A DNA stretch of 64,000 nucleotides, from NCBI RefSeq assembly GCF_000724625.1, contig NZ_CP007139.1, positions 2,914,001 to 2,978,000 of the forward strand, given 5' to 3'. The position numbers and the translations under genes are program-made. The stretch is from Fimbriimonas ginsengisoli Gsoil 348. GTDB taxonomy: Bacteria; Armatimonadota; Fimbriimonadia; Fimbriimonadales; Fimbriimonadaceae. Under the pieces are notes generated by a model that was not told the origin of the DNA, ran no database searches, and worked only from the letters and a program-made list of their open reading frames with translations. Positions 45,157 to 53,787 of this stretch are shown here, piece by piece (position 1 is the first letter of the stretch; every line of letters starts with the position of its first letter).

Positions 45157-46338
45157 CTATATCGCTTGGTCGGGCAATTTAGCGAGGGCGGGCCGGATCG
45201 TAATTCCCTGAACAACGGTTGAAAATGCGACGACGGCGAAAACGACGGCGAGGACCTCGCCCCGCATCGGAAGGTTGGCAGGAAGCCCGAGAGCGAGCGC
45301 CATCCCGAGCGCCCCCCGTAAGCCGCCCCATACGAGCAGATGTTGAGAAAGCCAATCGAGCCGATGGCGAGAACGGCCAAAGAACGCCATGACACCGTAA
45401 ACGGCCGCGGCGCGACCGAGCAGGATCAGCAGGACCGCGATCCCCATCGCGGACAAGAACGGCATGTAGCTCATCTTGGCGAGTTGGCTGCCCATAAGGA
45501 GGAACAGAACGGAGTTGGCGGCGAACGCGCCGAATTCCCAGAAGGTTTCGGCGTCGTCTCGCCCTTTGGCGCTCAGCACCCGCAACGGCCCGATGTTGCC
45601 AAGCATCAGACCGGCAACGACGGTCGCCAAAACCCCGGAGAACCCGAAGTGTTCGGCGAAGAGGAACGAGCCGAACGCGGCGACGACGGTGCAGGCGATC
45701 TCGACCAGATGGTCTTCCGTCCGGCCCATTAGGAAGAGCACGAGTCCGCCGACGAGCCCTCCACAGGCGAGGCCGCCGCCGGCAACTTTTAGAAAGGTCG
45801 CCGTTGCGGCGAGCGGCGAAGAATCTTGCCCGCCGACCACCGAGAGAGCGACGACGAACAAGGCGGCGGCGGTGCCGTCGTTGAAGAGGCTTTCCGCTTC
45901 GATGATGAGCCGGAACCGGCCGGTCGCCTTGGCTTCCTTGAGCATGGCGACGACGGCCACCGGATCGGTGGCGGAAATGAGCGTGCTGAACATCAAGGCG
46001 GCCCGCCAATCCCAACCGAGCAAACGGGTCATTCCGAAATAGATGACGACGGCCGAGGCGATGACTCCGACGGTTGCCATCAGCACGAGCGGCGCCATGT
46101 CTCGCCGCAACTCGTCCCACCGGAGCAGAAAGGCCGACTCAAAGATCAGGGGCGGAAGAAAGAGCGTGAAGATCAGCTCCTTGGTCGGCACGACGTTCGG
46201 AGTCAATGGGCTCAGGGCAATCAACACACCCGCGCCGAGAAGCCCTACGGAGTAGGGAAGTCGAAACCGTCGAGCGCCAATGGCGACGATCGTGGCCAGA
46301 AGCAGGAGCCAGGCCATGTTTTCGACGGTTATTCCCAT
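45157..46338 (-). CDS. Na+/H+ antiporter, CPA1 (NhaP-like) family
   Basis: 393 residues with about 12 hydrophobic helices. The ion-binding core is seen as MFSTLISATDPVAVVAMLKE (the ATDP motif) and ESLFNDGTAAALFVVAL (the ND motif) of CPA1 antiporters, which are electroneutral Na+/H+ exchangers; LVWGGLRGALGMALAL near the C-terminus is also typical. No long cytoplasmic tail. It lies between the GH92 and serine hydrolase genes, all on the minus strand, with small gaps; a functional link is not evident. Confidence 0.93.
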   Translation of the reverse strand: MGITVENMAWLLLLATIVAIGARRFRLPYSVGLLGAGVLIALSPLTPNVVPTKELIFTLFLPPLIFESAFLLRWDELRRDMAPLVLMATVGVIASAVVIYFGMTRLLGWDWRAALMFSTLISATDPVAVVAMLKEAKATGRFRLIIEAESLFNDGTAAALFVVALSVVGGQDSSPLAATATFLKVAGGGLACGGLVGGLVLFLMGRTEDHLVEIACTVVAAFGSFLFAEHFGFSGVLATVVAGLMLGNIGPLRVLSAKGRDDAETFWEFGAFAANSVLFLLMGSQLAKMSYMPFLSAMGIAVLLILLGRAAAVYGVMAFFGRSRHRLDWLSQHLLVWGGLRGALGMALALGLPANLPMRGEVLAVVFAVVAFSTVVQGITIRPALAKLPDQAI

Positions 46339-46383
46339 GTTCTTCTCATTACCTGGGCCGCATCTTTTTGTTGGGCAACTGCC

Positions 46384-47586
46384 TTAATTCTTGGTGGCTG
46401 GCGTCTTTACGAGGGCTCTAACCAGCCGGTATAGCTCGCCCATTTCGTACTTGGATGGGTCCTTGGTGTCGAAAAACCCATCGCCGCAAGTGCGGACGGC
46501 AACGATGTCGAGATCAGGAAGGACAAGAATCCACTGGCCGCCCCAGCCGTTAGCATAGAAGCCGACGTTCCGCTCGGCATCAGTGGAGCTCGACGGAAGT
46601 GAATCCCAGTTAAAGAAAGTTAGCTTCGCAACGGCAGGCGAGCCACCGGCGGCACGAATGATGTCGAAGCCCATCTCCCGGCTGCCGGGCCACTTCTCGT
46701 CGATGAGTTTACGAACCTTGTCCGCCGCCTTCGGCTCGAGCCCGGCGTTCAGGAGCTTCTGAACGCCGTCCTCGTCGAGAGTGAACCAAGGGTCACAGAT
46801 CCACCAGAGGAGCCCACAGGAGTTCCCTTCGTTTTCGGTGATCTTTGACGCGGTTGTGGCCATTGAGACGTACCGTTCGGAGACAATCCGTTTTCCGTTC
46901 CACATCCCTTTGTTAAGCATGAGCTGACCGATTTTCGCCATGTCCCGAGGATAGAGAGCCAGCTCCGCGGAGCCGTGGGAATTGCCGTCCGGGTCCCGGC
47001 CCCACAAGTAGGTGGCCACACCGAGAGGGCGGAATAGCCGCTGCCAAACGAAGTCGTCCAGCGGCATTCCAGACGCCTTTCTCACGACACCCGCGAGCAA
47101 ATCCACCGCGCGGTTTTTGTATAGAAATAGAGTTCCAGGTTCCGTCACGACTGGTGCCGCAAGTGCCGCCGCGACGCGATTCTTAGGGAAATCCTTTCCG
47201 GCCCCTGGGTCTTGCTGGTAAAGCCGGATGCCGGACGTATGCTCGAGCATCCGCCGGATGGTGACTTTCTCCTTCCATTTTCCGCGGTAGCTGGGGAAGA
47301 AATATTGGAGAGGGGTGTCGAGGGACGGGATCTTGCCGTCGTCGAGCAGCATTCCCACGGCCAGAGATGTAATCGATTTGGTCGCGGACATCAGATTGCA
47401 TGCCGGGATCTCGACTCCAAAGTTTTCGTCGATCGCCACCTTGCCGTGGTGCATGACCACGAGACTCCAAGATTCCGACTCGCGACAAGCGCGAAGCAGG
47501 TTCTGAACCGCAACCGGGTCAAATCCGGAATAGGCGATTCTCGGTTTTTGGAACGCAATTACGGCGGCCGCAAGCACGGAAAGCAT
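46384..47586 (-). CDS. Beta-lactamase-like serine hydrolase (class C/penicillin-binding fold), secreted
   Basis: 400 residues. A short leader (MLSVLAAAVIAFQ) precedes an S12-type fold: nucleophile motif SATKS (S-x-x-K), LYKNRA giving Y-x-N, and a C-terminal GWGGQWILVLPDLDIVAV in place of the KTG/HxG triad. Such proteins are usually esterases, peptidases or carboxypeptidases rather than true beta-lactamases. On the minus strand a TATTCT box ends seven bases before the ATG, without Shine-Dalgarno. Confidence 0.88.
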   Translation of the reverse strand: MLSVLAAAVIAFQKPRIAYSGFDPVAVQNLLRACRESESWSLVVMHHGKVAIDENFGVEIPACNLMSATKSITSLAVGMLLDDGKIPSLDTPLQYFFPSYRGKWKEKVTIRRMLEHTSGIRLYQQDPGAGKDFPKNRVAAALAAPVVTEPGTLFLYKNRAVDLLAGVVRKASGMPLDDFVWQRLFRPLGVATYLWGRDPDGNSHGSAELALYPRDMAKIGQLMLNKGMWNGKRIVSERYVSMATTASKITENEGNSCGLLWWICDPWFTLDEDGVQKLLNAGLEPKAADKVRKLIDEKWPGSREMGFDIIRAAGGSPAVAKLTFFNWDSLPSSSTDAERNVGFYANGWGGQWILVLPDLDIVAVRTCGDGFFDTKDPSKYEMGELYRLVRALVKTPATKN

Positions 47587-47607
47587 CCCGTTTAGAATAG
47601 TGCCTTT

Positions 47608-50490
47608 CTATTCCATTGCGCATTGGGCGAGCCACTTGCGTAGCTCTGGAATCGGATCTCCGTCTTCCTTTCCGCTTCGATAGTGCTTGGCGCCGGGCCA
47701 CCCAAGCGCCCGGACGGCTTTTCGCACCCAAGGGCGACGGACCGCTCGCATCTGGAGTGTCGCTCTCGCATGGATCGAGCAGCGGAGGCGGACCAGCGCG
47801 CCGTAGTACCGTAGCGTCCGCTCGTGGTCGCCGATCTTTCCCGCAAGCCTGACGACCCCTTCTAATACGAAAGTGTTTCCTCGGCGGTCGCCGGTTTCCG
47901 CGAACAGGTCGAGCGCGTTCAGGAAGGAGGTCGAAGCTTGCTTGAGCTCGCCTCGATCCAAGTGGTAGTAGCCCAAGAACGTCATCGCGCCTGGCAGCAT
48001 CATCTGATTTCCTTCGCGACGATAGTGCTCGAGCGCCTGCCGCAGGCACTCGTGCGCGAGATCGAACTCGCCCATGAGACTGAGCAGCCGTCCGAGATTG
48101 AGCCTAACCGCGTTCAAGGTGGCGGCCATGCCGGCGGCCTCGCTGTGACGGAGCACTTCCAGTAGCTGGGCTCGTGCCGAGTCGTACTCCATTCGATCGA
48201 CCTGCTCCAGGGCAAACAGCATCCGGGCACGCAGACCGAGCGGGGTCGGCGCCTCGGACGACTCATGAGAGATCGCTTCCTCCACCAGTGCGCGCGACTC
48301 GTCCGTGCGTCCGACATGCCCCATCACGATGGAGAGGTGGAGCAACGCGCGCACTATACCGTCCGGGTTCTCCGCGCGGCGGAATAGGGCGAGCGATTCC
48401 CGGAGGTAGCTCTCGGCGGCATCGTAGTCGTTAAGCGCCCAGGCGGCGACCCCGAGTTGATGGAGGCAGTTCGCCCGCGCGCCCATCCACTCGTCGGCCC
48501 GTTCCTTGGTGCGGTTCAAAACGTCCGTGAGCATCCGGCGGGATTGGCCATTTCGGCCGCGGTACCACAAATAATTGCCGAGCGGAGCCGCAATCCGCAG
48601 TTCGCGCCGGCCGAGCGCGGGATTCGAGAGGCAGCGTTCCAGGGCCGCGGAAACGTCCTCGAGCCGCCGGTCGAATTCACTTAGCCGCTCTTGGTGGCGA
48701 GCGGTGCTGAACTCCAGGCTCGCCCTCTGGGCGAACGCTTCGATGGCGTCGTCCAGCCGATCCCACACCCCGGCTGCCTCTTCGGTTTCTTCGAGCTGAC
48801 GTATCCCAAAAGCACGCAAGCTCTCTAACATTCGGAACTCGGGTGGGTTTTCCGACGATGTGGTCAGGAGCGATCGGTCGACAAGCTCCTCGATGGTCGC
48901 GGCGGCGGCGAGGAGGTCGCAGCCGATTGCAGCGGCCGCTAACTCGGCATCGAAAGCGCCGCGGAACGCGCTCATCGCCCGGAAGGCCCTTCTCGCCTCG
49001 GGGTCTAGAAGTTCGTAGCTCCAGGAGATTGCGGCCTCGATGGCGGCGTGACGGGGATCCCGATTCCGTCCGACGAGGAGCCGAAACCGGTCGCCCAGCA
49101 GTTGCTCGATTTGAGGAACGGTCAGGGTCGAAGTTCGGCTGGCGGCAAGCTCGATCGCAAGCGGAAGGCCGTCGAGCCGCCGACAGATGGCGGCGATCGC
49201 TTCGAGTTGGACGTCGGAAAGCTCGCTCAAGCCGCGGGCACGGGTTCGGAAGAGATGCACCGCCTCCGAGGAGACGTCGTTCGCGACTTCGAGCAAGGGC
49301 ACTGGGACGACAAGCTCCGATTCCAGTCCGAGCGCGACCTGACTGGTCGTGAGGACTCGGCAGTCCGGTGCGTGCGCGACGATCCCTTCCACGAACGGGA
49401 CGACGCCGGCGGTGACATGCTCGCAATTGTCAAGCACGATCAGGGCTCGCCGCGGCGCAAGACGTTCGGCGAGCGGCGTATCGTCGTCCGATTTACTTGG
49501 ATCGATGGCGCGGAGGGCATTGGCGATCGCGGCCGGAACTCCGTCGAGGGCTCGAACTTCGGCCAAGTGAACAAACCAGACCCCGTCGGGAAACTCGCGA
49601 GCCAAGCGCTCGGCGGAATGGGAAGCGAGTCGGGTCTTGCCGACCCCTCCCGGACCGGTAAGGGTAACGACGGAGTGGTGACGGAGAGCCCGGACGATGG
49701 CTTCGGTCTCGACGACTCGTCCTACGAATTCGCCGGAAAACTTGGGAGCGTTGTTCGGGCTGGAAGCATCCTGGGCGACAGACCCGAGAATGGCCTCGAT
49801 GCGGGCCGCCACCTTTGGTGTCGGCTCCAGTTGCAGCTCATGTTGCATGCGACGCACGTACTCGCGATACGTCCGGCGCGCCTCGTCTTTGGCGCCGGCG
49901 GCGGCGAGAGCGGAGACGAGGCCGAGGACCGCCTTCGAGTCAAACGGGTCTGTCGAGAGAAGCCGGGCGTAGAGGGTGAGCCGATCGCCCGGAGACAGCT
50001 CGGCGAGAGCGTGGAACGCGTCGCGAAGCCCGGCTGCTCTCGTCTCCCGTTCGGCGAAGATCCATTCGTCGGAACATTCGGGGATAAGAGCTTGAGTGTG
50101 GATCGCGATGGCGCTCCGATACCCCTCTTCGCTATGCTTTCTCAACCCGGCGTCGAAGTCGGAGACGTCGCAGTCGATGCCGCCGGCGACGATCTGCAGG
50201 GTCGAGGGGGTGGGAGAGACGATAACCTTCGCTGCGGGACCGAGGGCGTCGCGCAGATCGGTGAGGCACCTTCGGAGGCTGTAGAGCGCCGCGCTCGGAT
50301 CGTTGTCGGGCCACAGGGTGGCGGCGATCCACCCTCGCTCGATGGGACGTCCTTCGCGCAGGGCGAGCAAAGCGAGCAACCACCGCCCCTTCTGCGTCCG
50401 AAGCTTTCGGATCGGCACCCCGTCGACGGTCGCGGAGAACGGGCCGAACAACCTTAAGTTCAGCCGTCCACCTTCCTCGTTCTCGGTCAT
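47608..50490 (-). CDS. SARP/BTAD-type transcriptional regulator with STAND ATPase and TPR repeats
   Basis: About 960 residues. N-terminal winged-helix DNA-binding domain (LNLRLFGPFSATVDGVPIRKL, then TLWPDNDPSAALYSLRRCLTDLR), bacterial transcriptional activation domain (about 95-235, with EARRTYREYVRRMQHEL), NB-ARC-like ATPase with Walker A GPGGVGKT and Walker B ALIVLDNCEHV, then a C-terminal TPR superhelix. This is the AfsR/SARP-like architecture, a signal-gated activator. ATG at 50490 chosen for its AGGAG; the frame opens 18 codons earlier. Its stop lies 21 bp before the hydrolase gene, which may be a target. Confidence 0.92.
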   Translation of the reverse strand: MTENEEGGRLNLRLFGPFSATVDGVPIRKLRTQKGRWLLALLALREGRPIERGWIAATLWPDNDPSAALYSLRRCLTDLRDALGPAAKVIVSPTPSTLQIVAGGIDCDVSDFDAGLRKHSEEGYRSAIAIHTQALIPECSDEWIFAERETRAAGLRDAFHALAELSPGDRLTLYARLLSTDPFDSKAVLGLVSALAAAGAKDEARRTYREYVRRMQHELQLEPTPKVAARIEAILGSVAQDASSPNNAPKFSGEFVGRVVETEAIVRALRHHSVVTLTGPGGVGKTRLASHSAERLAREFPDGVWFVHLAEVRALDGVPAAIANALRAIDPSKSDDDTPLAERLAPRRALIVLDNCEHVTAGVVPFVEGIVAHAPDCRVLTTSQVALGLESELVVPVPLLEVANDVSSEAVHLFRTRARGLSELSDVQLEAIAAICRRLDGLPLAIELAASRTSTLTVPQIEQLLGDRFRLLVGRNRDPRHAAIEAAISWSYELLDPEARRAFRAMSAFRGAFDAELAAAAIGCDLLAAAATIEELVDRSLLTTSSENPPEFRMLESLRAFGIRQLEETEEAAGVWDRLDDAIEAFAQRASLEFSTARHQERLSEFDRRLEDVSAALERCLSNPALGRRELRIAAPLGNYLWYRGRNGQSRRMLTDVLNRTKERADEWMGARANCLHQLGVAAWALNDYDAAESYLRESLALFRRAENPDGIVRALLHLSIVMGHVGRTDESRALVEEAISHESSEAPTPLGLRARMLFALEQVDRMEYDSARAQLLEVLRHSEAAGMAATLNAVRLNLGRLLSLMGEFDLAHECLRQALEHYRREGNQMMLPGAMTFLGYYHLDRGELKQASTSFLNALDLFAETGDRRGNTFVLEGVVRLAGKIGDHERTLRYYGALVRLRCSIHARATLQMRAVRRPWVRKAVRALGWPGAKHYRSGKEDGDPIPELRKWLAQCAME

Positions 50491-50585
50491 GGGGCTCCTG
50501 TCCAAACGTGGCGCCAGCTTCCAGTCGGCAGCCCAATGTATCAAACACGGCCACGTTTAGGAGGTGTGGAAGGGCGAAGTTGGGG

Positions 50586-50606
50586 CTACCGGCCGGAAGC
50601 CGGCGC
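50586..50606. repeat. Single hairpin with CGGAA loop
   Basis: CCGGC-CGGAA-GCCGG after CTA and before GCGCCACT, just downstream of the last permease of the galactan operon. It is one more unit of the hairpin family with a GGAA-type loop. Confidence 0.55.
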
Positions 50607-50608
50607 CA

Positions 50609-51469
50609 CTATTTTAGGCCGCTGGTGGCGATTCCTTGGATGAATACTTTTTGCGCGAAGAAGAAGACGATAAGGACCGGCAGGATGACGACCACCGATG
50701 CCGCCATGAGAAGGTTCCAGAGGGTGCCGCCGTGCTGGGTCTGGTATGCCTGCAGGCCGAGCGAAAGGGTGAACGTATTCTGGTCGACGAGGTAGATGAG
50801 CGGGCCGAGAAAGTCGTTCCACGCTCCCATGAAGGAGAAGAGGGCGACTACCACCAGCGCGGGACGGGATAGTGGGACGATGACGTCCATGAAAATCTTC
50901 CACTCGTTCGCGCCGTCGATCTTGGCGGCTTCGCTCAGCTCCATCGGGATCGTCTTATAGAACTGGCGAAGAAGGAAGATGCTGAACGCGCTGGCGAAGA
51001 AGGCCGGGACCCAGAGGGGACGGAAAGTCCCGACCCAGCCGAGCCACCGGAAGAGAGCGAAAGTGGGGACCATGGTGACGGGGAACGGCACCATCATGGT
51101 GGCGAGCGTCACCCCGAAGAAGAAATCTCTCCCTTTCCAGTTCAGCCGGGCGAACGAGTAGGCGACGATGGAGTTGGAGACAACTGCCCCGGTGACGGCG
51201 AGGATGGTCACCAGGAGCGTGTTTCGGGCATAGACGAGGAACGGGATGTATCCGAGCTCCTCGCTCCCATAGGCGATCGCCTTGGGGAAGTTTCCCCACA
51301 TGAGGTGGCTCGGAATCCACTTCGGCGGGGTGGTCATCGTCTCTTCGATCGGCTTGAGCGCGGTGAGGACCATCCACAGAAGCGGCATCACGAACGTCAC
51401 GCCAAGCGTGATCAGCGCAATGTGCGCGATCGCGGTCTTCAGGGTTCGGTTGGCGGCTCTTGCACTCAT
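50609..51469 (-). CDS. Carbohydrate ABC transporter permease, MalG-like
   Basis: 286 residues with six hydrophobic helices and the ATPase-contact EAA loop as ELSEAAKIDGANEWKIFMDVIVPLSRPAL. One of two permeases of the galactan operon's importer. The ATPase subunit is not encoded in the operon, as is usual for CUT1 systems that share MsiK-like ATPases. It is the last gene, separated from the first permease gene by 126 bp of repeat-containing sequence. Confidence 0.94.
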   Translation of the reverse strand: MSARAANRTLKTAIAHIALITLGVTFVMPLLWMVLTALKPIEETMTTPPKWIPSHLMWGNFPKAIAYGSEELGYIPFLVYARNTLLVTILAVTGAVVSNSIVAYSFARLNWKGRDFFFGVTLATMMVPFPVTMVPTFALFRWLGWVGTFRPLWVPAFFASAFSIFLLRQFYKTIPMELSEAAKIDGANEWKIFMDVIVPLSRPALVVVALFSFMGAWNDFLGPLIYLVDQNTFTLSLGLQAYQTQHGGTLWNLLMAASVVVILPVLIVFFFAQKVFIQGIATSGLK

Positions 51470-51478
51470 TGCACTTGC

Positions 51479-51595
51479 CCCTGGAATGAGAGAACGCAGG
51501 TACGAACCAACCTGCGGCTACACGGCTTCGCCGTCGGTTGAGGGGAGGCCACCGCGGCAATCAAGCAATCAAGCAATCGAAAATCTAGCAATGAC
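51479..51595. repeat. Intra-operon hairpin repeats and CAATCAAG direct repeats
   Basis: 51495-51521 is the inverted copy, one mismatch in 27, of the unit at 27935. A second hairpin ACGGC-TTC-GCCGT lies at 51523-51535. Direct repeats AATCAAGC/AATCAAGC/AATCG occupy about 51558-51580. Such hairpins between operon genes can adjust mRNA stability or differential expression. Confidence 0.65.
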
Positions 51596-52471
51596 TTAGC
51601 CCGCTTCATAGTGCACGTGGCGCTCGGAGGCCTTGATCGACACCAAGGTCAGCGCGAGGGTGAAGAGGAACATGACCCAGCCCATCGCGCTGGCGTATCC
51701 CATTCGCTGGTAGGTGAAGGCGTTGTCGAAGAGATAGCTGGTGAAGAAGTAGGTCGAGCGCGCGGGTTGGCCGCCGGGGAACATGACGTAGGGAAGCGCG
51801 AACACCTGGAGGGAGCCGATGATCCCCATGATGACGTTGAAGAGGATTACGGGCGAGATCATCGGGATGGTGACGAAGCGGGTTTTCGCCCAGAGCTTGG
51901 CGCCGTCCAGCTCGGCCGCCTCGTAGAGCGAGACCGGAACGTCTTGCAGGCCGGCCAGGTAGATCACCATCGCCTGTCCGCATCCCCAGGTGGAGATCAG
52001 GATGAGTGTCCACTTCGTCCAAGCCGGCGCGCCGAGCCAGTTGGGCGGGGGGATGTGTACCAGTTTGAACGCCTCGTTTAGCAGACCGTAGTCGCTGTTG
52101 AAGATCCAAAGGAACAACGTCGCTTGCGCCACCATCGGCACGAGCGAGGGGAGGAAGAAGAGGGTGCGATAGAGCGACATCCCCTTCACCTTGGTGTTCA
52201 GCAGCATCGCCAAGCCGATCGCTACCACGGTGGTCAACGGCACCGCGCCGACGGCGTACATCAGCGTGTTCTTGAGGGTAGTTAAGAACACGTCGTCGTG
52301 GGCTAGCTCGACGTAGTTCGAGAGGCCGACCCACTTCGGCGGGCGGAGGATCGAGAAGCTTGTGAAACTGTAGAGGAACGAGGCGATGACCGGGTAGGCG
52401 AGGAAAACCGAGAAACCGAAGATCCACGGCAAGGCGAACAGCACGCCGACCCGGGCGTCGCGACGTTTCAT
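51596..52471 (-). CDS. Carbohydrate ABC transporter permease, MalF-like
   Basis: 291 residues from the ATG that overlaps the binding-protein stop by 4 bp. Six hydrophobic helices and the EAA loop (SLYEAAELDGAKLWAKTRFVTIPMISPVI) are visible. It pairs with the MalG-like permease to form the membrane channel. The longer frame to 52504 is less likely given the ATGA coupling. Confidence 0.93.
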   Translation of the reverse strand: MKRRDARVGVLFALPWIFGFSVFLAYPVIASFLYSFTSFSILRPPKWVGLSNYVELAHDDVFLTTLKNTLMYAVGAVPLTTVVAIGLAMLLNTKVKGMSLYRTLFFLPSLVPMVAQATLFLWIFNSDYGLLNEAFKLVHIPPPNWLGAPAWTKWTLILISTWGCGQAMVIYLAGLQDVPVSLYEAAELDGAKLWAKTRFVTIPMISPVILFNVIMGIIGSLQVFALPYVMFPGGQPARSTYFFTSYLFDNAFTYQRMGYASAMGWVMFLFTLALTLVSIKASERHVHYEAG

Positions 52472-53787
52472 CGGTCGAGCACCTGCGTGCGGTAGGTGGC
52501 CCATAAGCCGTCGAGGCGTGCCTGCGCTTCGGCGAGCGCCTCCTTGGGTTCTTTTTGTCCGGTGTTTACCGACTGGAAAGCCACGCCGAGCTCGGCGTTG
52601 ATCTGCGGGTAGAGACCGATCTGAGGAGGATTGATCGCCTTTGGAGACCGGGCGAGCTGGTCGAATAACCGGATGAACTTGTTGGGATGGTTCTTGAAGA
52701 ACGCCTCGCTGACTTTGTTCAGCGGCGAGTTCTTACCGTGCCTGGTGCAAAGCCCCTCCATCACGTCTTGCCGCTGCACATACCGGATGAATTCGAACGC
52801 CTCTTTCGCGTGCTTCGCGCCGCGTGGGATGGCGAGGACGTCTTGCGAAAGGTTGGTATGCCCTTGGAGCTCGGGATGGTCGGCCGGGTAGGGGAATGGG
52901 ACCGCGAACCACTTGACCCCTTTCTTGTAAACGTCGATGTAGTTCGCTTTCCACACGCCGTTCATCTCGGTGGCGGTCTTGCCGGTCATGAACGGGTCTT
53001 GAGGGGAGGCGAAGCCGCCGAAGCCGCTCTGGAAGCTCTGAACCTCTTTGGAGCCGAACTTCTTGGCGTAGCTGGCGATCCAGGTGAATGCGCGTTCCGC
53101 TTCGGGGGAGTCGACGGTGATCTTATCTCCCACCACGAGCTTGCCACCGAAATAGGGGGACCAGGCCCAGTTCCACCACCCGGGGCTCGAGGGTAGAAAC
53201 CCCGCCATTTCGAGGCTTCCGTCCGGCCGCTTTTTGGAGATCCGAAAGACGAGCTTGTCGAAATCCTCGATCGTCTTGGGGAAAGTTTCGGGGGAGGCGA
53301 CCTCCTTCGGCACGAGGTCGGTGCGGACGTGGAGGGCGATGGAAGCGGGCGTGCTGGGGAGCGCCCAAAGGCCGCCTCGGTAGGTGAGGGCGTCCCAGTA
53401 ATTCTTGATGTAGTAATCCGGGCCGAGGCCGTTCGCCAGCGCCATCGGCATCAGGTCGGTCAGCGCCTTTGCATCGGAGAATTGGCAAAGCTGGTCGGCC
53501 CAGATGCCGGCGACGTCGGGCGGGTTGCCTCCCGCGGTTGCGAGCATTGTCTTGCTGTCGACCCCCGAAACGGTGAGGTAGCGCACGAAGATCTTGTTTT
53601 GGCTTCGGTTGAAGGCGTCGACGACCTTCCGCATCTCCTCGCCTTCGGATCCCGTCCACTTTTCCCAGTAGACGACGGTGACCTTGCTGGCGTCGGCTTG
53701 GCGCGAGGTCGCCTTCTCGCTTAACGCGAAGGTGATCGCGAGTCCGATCGCCGCTAATCCGAAGCCCGCCGCCGCTCGTCCTGTCAT
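52468..53787 (-). CDS. Extracellular sugar-binding protein of an ABC importer (family 1)
   Basis: 439 residues. An N-terminal export segment (FGLAAIGLAITFALSEKAT) without a clear lipobox Cys is followed by the family's opening VTVVYWEKWTGSEGEEMRKVVDAFN and ligand-lobe motifs (GNPPDVAGIWADQLCQF, YYIKNYWDALTYRGGLWALPSTP). It likely binds beta-1,4-galacto-oligosaccharides, given the GH53 and GH42 genes of the operon. Its start overlaps the GH42 stop by 4 bp. Confidence 0.92.
   Translation of the reverse strand: MTGRAAAGFGLAAIGLAITFALSEKATSRQADASKVTVVYWEKWTGSEGEEMRKVVDAFNRSQNKIFVRYLTVSGVDSKTMLATAGGNPPDVAGIWADQLCQFSDAKALTDLMPMALANGLGPDYYIKNYWDALTYRGGLWALPSTPASIALHVRTDLVPKEVASPETFPKTIEDFDKLVFRISKKRPDGSLEMAGFLPSSPGWWNWAWSPYFGGKLVVGDKITVDSPEAERAFTWIASYAKKFGSKEVQSFQSGFGGFASPQDPFMTGKTATEMNGVWKANYIDVYKKGVKWFAVPFPYPADHPELQGHTNLSQDVLAIPRGAKHAKEAFEFIRYVQRQDVMEGLCTRHGKNSPLNKVSEAFFKNHPNKFIRLFDQLARSPKAINPPQIGLYPQINAELGVAFQSVNTGQKEPKEALAEAQARLDGLWATYRTQVLDR

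Noticed and set aside
46384-47586. Antibiotic-resistance beta-lactamase
   Set aside because: The S-x-x-K and Y-x-N are present but the KTG box is not; such proteins are usually esterases or peptidases.
49048-50457. 469-residue open frame antisense to the SARP regulator
   Set aside because: Mirror of the coding strand in GC-rich sequence; the minus-strand product has all domain motifs intact.
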